DNA of 10,000 nt from Chloroflexota bacterium (lineage in GTDB: Bacteria > Chloroflexota > Anaerolineae > Anaerolineales > Villigracilaceae), in assembly GCA_020217065.1 (NCBI GenBank), contig JAIWOB010000015.1, forward strand, positions 1 through 10,000, in the 5' to 3' direction. Made by a program: the position numbers and the translations under genes. The notes beneath the pieces are model-generated. The model was not told the origin of the DNA, made no database searches, and saw nothing but the letters and a program-made list of their open reading frames with translations. The first letter of the stretch is position 1. Each line of letters begins with the position of its first letter. Positions 6,713-10,000 of the stretch are shown in pieces.

Positions 6713-7252
6713 TTACCTGCGAAATAGAAATACGCCGAGAATGCCGGCGCCCAGCAGCGTCAGCGGCGACGGAAGGTTAAACCAAAAGGCGAGCGCGCTG
6801 AGCGCGGCAATCAACAGAACGCGCCGGTCTATTTTTTTCGTTTGTCCCACGTGGAAGAGGTCCCATCCCACGATAATCAACAGAGCCGAAACGGCGGGAC
6901 TCATACCCGTTACAAATCCTTCCAGCCAGTTTTCATGCTGAAATTGTTGTAAAAAGGCGGCGACCGCAAACATCAAGACAGTGGGGGGCAGCGCCGCTCC
7001 CAGCAGGGCGGTCATCACGCCCAGCGCGCCGCCGGCGGCGTAGCCGACAAACATCGCCAACTTTAAGGCTTCGCTGCCCGGCAGGACGTTCGAAAAGCCC
7101 ACCGCCTCTACAAAACGCTCTTCGCTCATGATTTTGCCAACCGCCTCTTTATAGAGCAGCCCCACCGAAGCCGGACCCGATGGCGAAAGCATATTCACCT
7201 TTAGGAACATCCATAAGAGGCGCAGCCAGACGGATAGTTTAGACGGCTTCAT
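6713..7252 (-). CDS. Half-size ChrA-family transporter, second of the pair
   Basis: This 179-residue hydrophobic protein has about five to six membrane segments and matches the short-chain chromate-transporter (CHR, ChrA) fold, in which two half-length proteins encoded side by side form the carrier. Visible landmarks: FLKVNMLSPSGPASVGLLYKE near the N-terminus, SNVLPGSEALKLAMFVGYAAGG (split here by its P58-G59), ALLGAALPPTVLMF, and a terminal helix ending GVFLFRR. These occupy the places of the usual ChrA motifs (LTFGGG and the TPGP loop), but the key glycines and prolines differ, so the cargo may not be chromate. It overlaps the upstream ChrA-like gene by 4 bases (ATGA), implying coupled translation and equal amounts of both halves. 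It is clearly a tandem duplicate of that gene, with a five-residue longer N-terminus. A short gap leads to the stress protein gene. Confidence 0.82.
   Translation of the reverse strand: MKPSKLSVWLRLLWMFLKVNMLSPSGPASVGLLYKEAVGKIMSEERFVEAVGFSNVLPGSEALKLAMFVGYAAGGALGVMTALLGAALPPTVLMFAVAAFLQQFQHENWLEGFVTGMSPAVSALLIIVGWDLFHVGQTKKIDRRVLLIAALSALAFWFNLPSPLTLLGAGILGVFLFRR
7029..7174. repeat. Duplicated DNA blocks, copy in the second ChrA-like gene
   Basis: Three exact blocks in this stretch, 7029-7045 (17 bp), 7071-7088 (18 bp) and 7152-7174 (23 bp), recur at 7559-7575, 7601-7618 and 7682-7704. All three are displaced by exactly 530 bases, as expected from a tandem gene duplication with no net indel between the blocks. 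Confidence 0.85.
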
Positions 7253-7767
7253 GGCGATAGAAAGAAAATTCCGACGATTCCCGCCGCCAGCACGACCAGC
7301 CGCTCCGGCGCGTTGAGACGCATGGCTGCCAAACTAAGAATGCCGATGAGCCAGCCCGCCCAACCGCCCCCGCTTCCTTTCTCGAAGATTTTCCAAGCGG
7401 TGAAGACCATTAACACTGAAATTGCCGGCGTGAGACCTTTGACGAAACTGCCAACCCAGGCTTCGCGGCGCAGGCGATGCAAAATGACGGTAACGCCCAG
7501 AATGATAAGGGTGGGCGGCAAAATGGAGCCTAGCAACGCCGTAAGCCCGCCTGGAATTCCGCCGGCGGCGTAGCCAATATACATGGCAAGCTGCAGAGCG
7601 TCGCTGCCCGGCAGGACGGAGGAAAGTCCGACAGCCTGCACAAACTCGCTCTCGGTGACAAAACGTCCCACCGCCTCATGGTAGAGCAGCCCCACCGAAG
7701 CCGGTCCCGACGTGCTAAGCAGATTGACTTTGATGAAAGTCCAGAAGAGTTGAAAGAGGATGTTCAC
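7249..7767 (-). CDS. Half-size ChrA-family transporter, first of the pair
   Basis: This 172-residue integral membrane protein is the partner of the preceding half. It has SGPASVGLLYHEAVGR (20-35), VLPGSDALQLAMYIGYAAGG (51-70), ALLGSILPPTLIILGV, TPAISVLMVFTAWKIF and a terminal helix ending GIFFLSP. The family (PF02417-like, CHR superfamily) moves oxyanions such as chromate in characterised members. Here the usual FGGG and TPGP signatures are replaced by SGPAS and LPGSD, the same way in both halves. The start is GTG at 7767 (reading left), since an upstream ATG is out of frame and ends after six codons; its ribosome binding site is poor. It follows ogt by 19 bases and is probably read from the ogt promoter. 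Family membership is likely; substrate is unknown. Confidence 0.82.
   Translation of the reverse strand: MNILFQLFWTFIKVNLLSTSGPASVGLLYHEAVGRFVTESEFVQAVGLSSVLPGSDALQLAMYIGYAAGGIPGGLTALLGSILPPTLIILGVTVILHRLRREAWVGSFVKGLTPAISVLMVFTAWKIFEKGSGGGWAGWLIGILSLAAMRLNAPERLVVLAAGIVGIFFLSP
7559..7704. repeat. Duplicated DNA blocks, copy in the first ChrA-like gene
   Basis: This is the partner of the 7029-7174 blocks, at a constant offset of 530 bases. The blocks encode the membrane-motif regions SGPASVGLLY, VLPGS and GYAAGG, so strong protein constraint or gene conversion may have kept them identical while the rest diverged. Confidence 0.85.
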
Positions 7768-7786
7768 GCGCCCAAGTCTATCATGA

Positions 7787-8311
7787 TTACGCCAGCGTTA
7801 CCCCTTCCAACAGCAGCAGCCATTCCTTGGTGGGCAGCCCATCTCCGCCGCCGTAGCCGTGAAGTTTTCCGTCTGCGCCAATGACGCGGTGACAGGGAAT
7901 CGCCAGCGGCATCGGGTTGGCGGCGTTTGCGCGTCCAACGGCGCGATAGGCGCGGGGGCGTCCAATCTGCGAGGCAATCTGGGCGTAGGTGCGGGTCTCG
8001 CCGTAAGGGATGGCGTATACGGCTTGCAGCGCTTTCCGCTGAAACGGCTTTAGCGTGAGCCAGTCAATCGGAAACGTGAAGACGCGGCGTTTGCCTTTCA
8101 AGTATTCGCCGATTTCTTTTGCGTAGGGGGCGGTGATTTTGGGATTCTCCGCCACATCCGCTTTTAGCCGCTGCAGATAGGAGTCCAGCCGCCGCTGCGA
8201 CTTTGCCCACCCTACAGCCACCAAGCCTTGCTCGGAGACTGCCAGTCGCAAATCTCCAAGCGGGGTGCGATTTAATTCCGTTAGATAAATTTTGAGGGCT
8301 GCCAGCGTCAT
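7787..8311 (-). CDS. ogt: Methylated-DNA--[protein]-cysteine S-methyltransferase (Ogt/Ada-C type)
   Basis: It repairs O6-alkylguanine by moving the alkyl group irreversibly to its own cysteine. Counting from ATG 8311 (174 residues): a short N-terminal domain, PFQRKALQAVYAIPYGETRTYAQIA (split by its P102-Y103), the arginine-finger helix AYRAVGRANAANP at 121-133, the active site I138-P-C140-H-R-V-I-G145, and the GYGGG turn with a final LLLLEG. All catalytic elements are present; Ala130 replaces the common Gly in the ANGxNP motif. A longer frame reaches ATG 8392, but GGAGGA seven bases before ATG 8311 and family length favour the shorter form; the longer one would run through the promoter and palindrome. 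There are no AdaA-type metal or HTH domains, so it is a stand-alone repair protein. It heads the operon with the ChrA-like pair and the stress protein. Confidence 0.95.
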   Translation of the reverse strand: MTLAALKIYLTELNRTPLGDLRLAVSEQGLVAVGWAKSQRRLDSYLQRLKADVAENPKITAPYAKEIGEYLKGKRRVFTFPIDWLTLKPFQRKALQAVYAIPYGETRTYAQIASQIGRPRAYRAVGRANAANPMPLAIPCHRVIGADGKLHGYGGGDGLPTKEWLLLLEGVTLA

Positions 8312-8318
8312 TTTGTCG

Positions 8319-8324
8319 TCCTCC
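8319..8324 (-). promoter_or_regulatory. Ribosome binding site deciding the ogt start
   Basis: GGAGGA read on the minus strand, seven bases before ATG 8311. It is the best Shine-Dalgarno in this area and argues against the upstream ATG at 8392. Confidence 0.8.
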
Positions 8325-8351
8325 GCAAGAAAACCGTTTACAATCTTGTTA

Positions 8352-8364
8352 ATTGTCGGACAAT
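8352..8364. promoter_or_regulatory. 13-bp perfect palindrome, candidate operator of the ogt operon
   Basis: ATTGTCGGACAAT is a perfect inverted repeat (6 + 1 + 6) lying just downstream of, and touching, the candidate ogt -10 box. A dimeric repressor bound here would block transcription. No regulator gene is in the window to match it. Confidence 0.4.
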
Positions 8365-8381
8365 CGTAGGGTAATCGTAGG
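8362..8381. repeat. Short direct repeat in the ogt promoter region
   Basis: AATCGTAGG occurs at 8362-8370 and again at 8373-8381, a period of 11 bases or about one helical turn. It overlaps the right end of the palindrome and lies between the candidate -35 and -10 boxes. It may be an activator or repressor half-site pair, or chance. Confidence 0.4.
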
Positions 8382-8392
8382 TTTTGCGTCAA
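8363..8392 (-). promoter_or_regulatory. Candidate promoter of the ogt-chrA-chrA-usp operon
   Basis: Read on the minus strand: TTGACG (8392-8387) as -35, an 18-base spacer, and TACGAT (8368-8363) as -10. The match is fair (5 of 6 and 4 of 6 to the sigma-70 consensus). It would give a leader of about 45 bases before the ogt ATG. Confidence 0.4.
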
Positions 8393-8457
8393 GCGTTATT
8401 TTTACAATCATGATAAAGTTGACGGCGTAAGGTGATTTCTCTTCTCCTCCTTTCAAA

Positions 8458-8486
8458 GGGAACCGCGGTCGGCGTCCGCGGTTCTC
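8458..8486 (+). promoter_or_regulatory. Strong GC-rich hairpin upstream of the TyrA-like gene
   Basis: GAACCGCGG (8460-8468) pairs perfectly with CCGCGGTTC (8476-8484) around a 7-nt loop; a G-T and a G-C pair extend it to 11 bp. No clear T-run follows on either strand, so it is not a standard terminator. It lies about 45 bases upstream of the TATAAT box, in the region between divergent genes. It could insulate the two promoters, act in a longer leader RNA, or bind a dimeric protein as DNA. Confidence 0.55.
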
Positions 8487-8530
8487 GGCGTTTAAAAGGG
8501 AGAGATGGGCGCAAAGGGAAGTTATGGCAG

Positions 8531-8560
8531 TATAATCGCCTTATCAAACTCTTGCGAGGG
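8531..8560 (+). promoter_or_regulatory. -10 box and ribosome binding site of the TyrA-like gene
   Basis: TATAAT at 8531-8536 lies 28 bases before ATG 8565, the same distance as at mcmA2; no good -35 box is seen. GAGGG at 8556-8560, four bases before the ATG, is the ribosome binding site. Together they rule out the upstream in-frame ATG at 8505, which would place the -10 box inside the coding region. Confidence 0.6.
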
Positions 8561-8564
8561 CAAA

Positions 8565-9548
8565 ATGACGACGCAAATCACAATCATTGGCTTGGGGCAG
8601 ATTGGCGCTTCGATGGGGCTGGCGCTCGCGGCGCACAAGGGAAATATCTTGCGCGTGGGTCACGACCTGAAACGCGAGGTAGAGCGCGAAGCGCTTCAAA
8701 AGGGCGCGGCGGATAAAATGGAACATAATCTTCCCGCCGCAGTGCGCGACGCCAAACTTGTGGCGCTGTGCGTTCCTGCCAGCCAGGCGCTTGAGACGCT
8801 GGAATTCATTGCGCCCGATTTGCAAGAAGGGGCGGTTGTATTGGACGTTTCCCCAGTCAAAGCCGCCATGCAAAAGTGGGCGGCGGAAGCCTTGTCTGGC
8901 AGATATTATTTAGGTCTGACCCCCTCCCTGAATCCTGAACTGCTGCACGAATTTGGGCTTGGGTTGACTTCCGCAAGGGCGGACTTGTTTTTGAAAGGGA
9001 TTTTCCTGGTGACGCCCGCCCGCGGCGTTCCCGAAGCGGCGGTCGCTTTGGCGATGGATTTCGTCCGCCTGCTCGGCGCCGAACCCGTGCTTGCCGACCC
9101 CCTCGAAGCCGACGGCTTGAGCGCAACGGTGCATCTCCTTCCTCAGTTGTTGTCGGCTTCTCTGTTGAACGCCACCATAGACCAGCCCGGATGGGCGGAC
9201 GCCCGTAAAGTCGCGGGACGCGCTTACGCAGTCGCCACCTCCGGACTGGCTTATCACGATGAGATTAATTCTCTCAAGACTTCGGTCTTCCAAAACCGTT
9301 CCGCAGTCGTTCACGCCCTGGACGTAACCCTCGCCGCCCTGCGCGGTTTGCGCGACGACATCGAAAATGAAAATCATGAAGGGGTGGAAGCGCGCTTGGA
9401 TGCCGCCGTGAGAGGACGTCAACGCTGGCTGGGAGAGCGGCTGGCGGCAGACTGGGGCGGCGCCGAACGCAATCAAAAGATTGATATCCCCTCATTTTCT
9501 GAAAGATTCTTTGGCGGGCTGGCGATGGGCAGGAAGCGCGGCAAATGA
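8565..9548 (+). CDS. TyrA-like NAD(P)-dependent dehydrogenase (prephenate dehydrogenase family, divergent)
   Basis: 327 residues. The N-terminal Rossmann domain has G9-L-G11-Q-I-G14 and an acidic Asp34 at the end of the second strand, which favours NAD+. LDVSPVK (93-99) matches the family's D-V-x-S-V-K, and the all-helical C-terminal domain contains VHLLPQLLSASLL (189-201), equivalent to the SHLPHLLA segment with its His kept (190). Prephenate and arogenate dehydrogenases, which make tyrosine precursors, carry a GGHPMAG motif whose His is catalytic. Here the corresponding stretch is YLGLTPSLN (115-123), so that His is missing. The fold assignment is good but tyrosine biosynthesis is doubtful; another 3-hydroxyacid-type substrate is possible. 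No other aromatic-pathway gene is nearby. The start at ATG 8565 is chosen on the ribosome binding site. Its stop overlaps the GIY-YIG gene by ATGA. Confidence 0.85.
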   Translation: MTTQITIIGLGQIGASMGLALAAHKGNILRVGHDLKREVEREALQKGAADKMEHNLPAAVRDAKLVALCVPASQALETLEFIAPDLQEGAVVLDVSPVKAAMQKWAAEALSGRYYLGLTPSLNPELLHEFGLGLTSARADLFLKGIFLVTPARGVPEAAVALAMDFVRLLGAEPVLADPLEADGLSATVHLLPQLLSASLLNATIDQPGWADARKVAGRAYAVATSGLAYHDEINSLKTSVFQNRSAVVHALDVTLAALRGLRDDIENENHEGVEARLDAAVRGRQRWLGERLAADWGGAERNQKIDIPSFSERFFGGLAMGRKRGK

Positions 9549-9814
9549 ACTTTTATTGTTACATTTTGGAATGCGCGGACGGCACGTTTTACACCGGCTG
9601 GACGACCGACCCCAAAAGGCGGGTGGCGCAGCATAATAGAGGGGCGGGGGCAAAGTACACCGGCGCCCGCCGCCCCGTCAAATTGATTTACCTTGAAGCC
9701 CAGCCGGGGCGCGCCGCCGCCATGAAACGCGAACTTGCCATCAAGAAAATGAGCCGCGCTCAAAAACGCCTTCTTATCGTCAATCAAAAAAAGGGAACAA
9801 ATTCCGATTTGTAA
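9545..9814 (+). CDS. Small GIY-YIG nuclease-fold protein (UPF0213/YhbQ-like)
   Basis: The 89 residues form a single GIY-YIG domain, the usual size for YhbQ/UPF0213 proteins. Visible catalytic-type positions: Tyr6 (in YCYI), Tyr16-Thr-Gly18, Arg26, His30-Asn31, and metal-binding Glu63 in AMKRELAIKK, with the family's GAKYTGARRPVKLIY between. All nuclease positions appear intact. Members have been linked to single-strand DNA cleavage and repair, but the physiological role is poorly known. It is translationally coupled to the TyrA-like gene by a 4-base ATGA overlap; a functional link is not evident. The C-terminal tail is Lys-rich. Confidence 0.92.
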   Translation: MNFYCYILECADGTFYTGWTTDPKRRVAQHNRGAGAKYTGARRPVKLIYLEAQPGRAAAMKRELAIKKMSRAQKRLLIVNQKKGTNSDL

Positions 9815-9838
9815 GAATCGACTCAAATGGGCTAAAAT
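9809..9838 (+). promoter_or_regulatory. Promoter of a probably leaderless gene
   Basis: TTGTAA (9809-9814), an 18-base spacer and TAAAAT (9833-9838) form a fair sigma-70-type promoter. The ATG at 9845 is only six bases beyond the -10 box, where transcription would start, and no Shine-Dalgarno precedes it. The -35 box overlaps the GIY-YIG stop codon. Confidence 0.5.
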
Positions 9839-9844
9839 TGGCGC

Positions 9845-10000
9845 ATGGAAAATCTGGCGGACTTACTTTCGGCGGAAGAGATGAGAGAAATCCTGGGCAG
9901 GATTCACGCCATGGTAGCCCTTGTGGAAACCGACGGCGCTCTGGTCTCCTGCAACCCCGCTTTCGACTCTCTGCGGGGGGCGAACGAGTCAGTTGTCAGC
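9845..10000 (+). CDS. N-terminal fragment of a PAS-like sensory protein (3' end outside window)
   Basis: An open frame of 52 codons runs off the window. After a short acidic helix (MENLADLLSAEEMREILGRI), the segment HAMVALVETDGALVSCNPAF resembles the first strands of a PAS domain (the xxxVxTDGxIxxxNPAF pattern found in sensor kinases, diguanylate cyclases and phosphatases). The output domain is unseen, so its type cannot be named. Codon usage matches the neighbours. It lies 30 bases after the GIY-YIG gene and has its own candidate promoter. Confidence 0.7.
   Translation, partial: MENLADLLSAEEMREILGRIHAMVALVETDGALVSCNPAFDSLRGANESVVS

Noticed and set aside
8312..8392. A 27-residue N-terminal extension of ogt
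   Set aside because: The extension covers the candidate -10 box and palindrome, does not resemble the family N-terminus, and a strong ribosome binding site precedes ATG 8311.
8410..8430. A six-codon reading frame (ATG to TAA) before the hairpin, considered as a leader peptide
   Set aside because: It has no Tyr or Phe codons, no ribosome binding site, and sits upstream of the identified -10 box.
8432..8716. A GTG-started 94-codon frame running into the TyrA-like gene
   Set aside because: It runs through the hairpin and promoter, overlaps a supported gene in another frame and its product is low-complexity Arg/Gly-rich.
1..10000. tRNA, rRNA, CRISPR array, insertion sequence, prophage or attachment site
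   Set aside because: I saw no clover-leaf signature, regularly spaced repeats, transposase or integrase genes, or terminal repeats. Gene content is ordinary chromosomal.

Overview
This window looks like a stretch of chromosome from a Gram-negative-style, GC-moderate (roughly mid-50s % GC by eye) environmental bacterium. The best guess is Chloroflexota, class Anaerolineae. This rests on gene content and on the flavour of several proteins (the PRPP synthase with a PYMCYGRSDKKD segment, the short paired ChrA proteins, the B12-dependent mutase subunit next to MeaB). It is inference, not proof. There is no sign of a phage, transposon, CRISPR array or RNA gene. Coding density is very high; the longest gene-free stretch is about 250 bases (8312-8564).

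Plus-strand left block (1-5803). The window opens inside ftsK (C-terminal motor plus winged-helix gamma domain), followed by a hairpin. A new transcription unit then starts at a TATAAT box: mcmA2 (B12-binding subunit of methylmalonyl-CoA mutase), meaB (G-protein chaperone of that mutase), a GNAT acetyltransferase, prs (PRPP synthase), mutM/fpg (oxidised-purine DNA glycosylase) and an unrecognised membrane-anchored protein. Junctions are tight (ATGA overlap, TAAATG abutment, 3-nt gap), except for hairpins after mcmA2 and after prs. A good terminator closes the block at 5822-5846.

Minus-strand middle block (8311 down to 5859). This is a four-gene unit read right to left: ogt (O6-alkylguanine-DNA alkyltransferase), two tandem-duplicated half-size ChrA-family transporters, and a two-domain universal stress protein. 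Spacing is 19 nt, a 4-nt overlap and 8 nt, so it is almost certainly one operon. Its theme appears to be stress defence or detoxification. The ChrA proteins lack the usual ChrA sequence signatures, so chromate as substrate is uncertain.

Divergent regulatory region (8312-8564). It holds a candidate ogt promoter overlapped by a 13-bp perfect palindrome and an 11-bp-period direct repeat, then a strong GC-rich hairpin, then a TATAAT box and ribosome binding site for the rightward genes.

Plus-strand right block (8565-10000). It holds a TyrA-like dehydrogenase that lacks the family's catalytic HPMAG-type motif, a small GIY-YIG nuclease-fold protein translationally coupled to it, and the start of a PAS-like sensory protein that appears to have a leaderless transcript and runs off the window.
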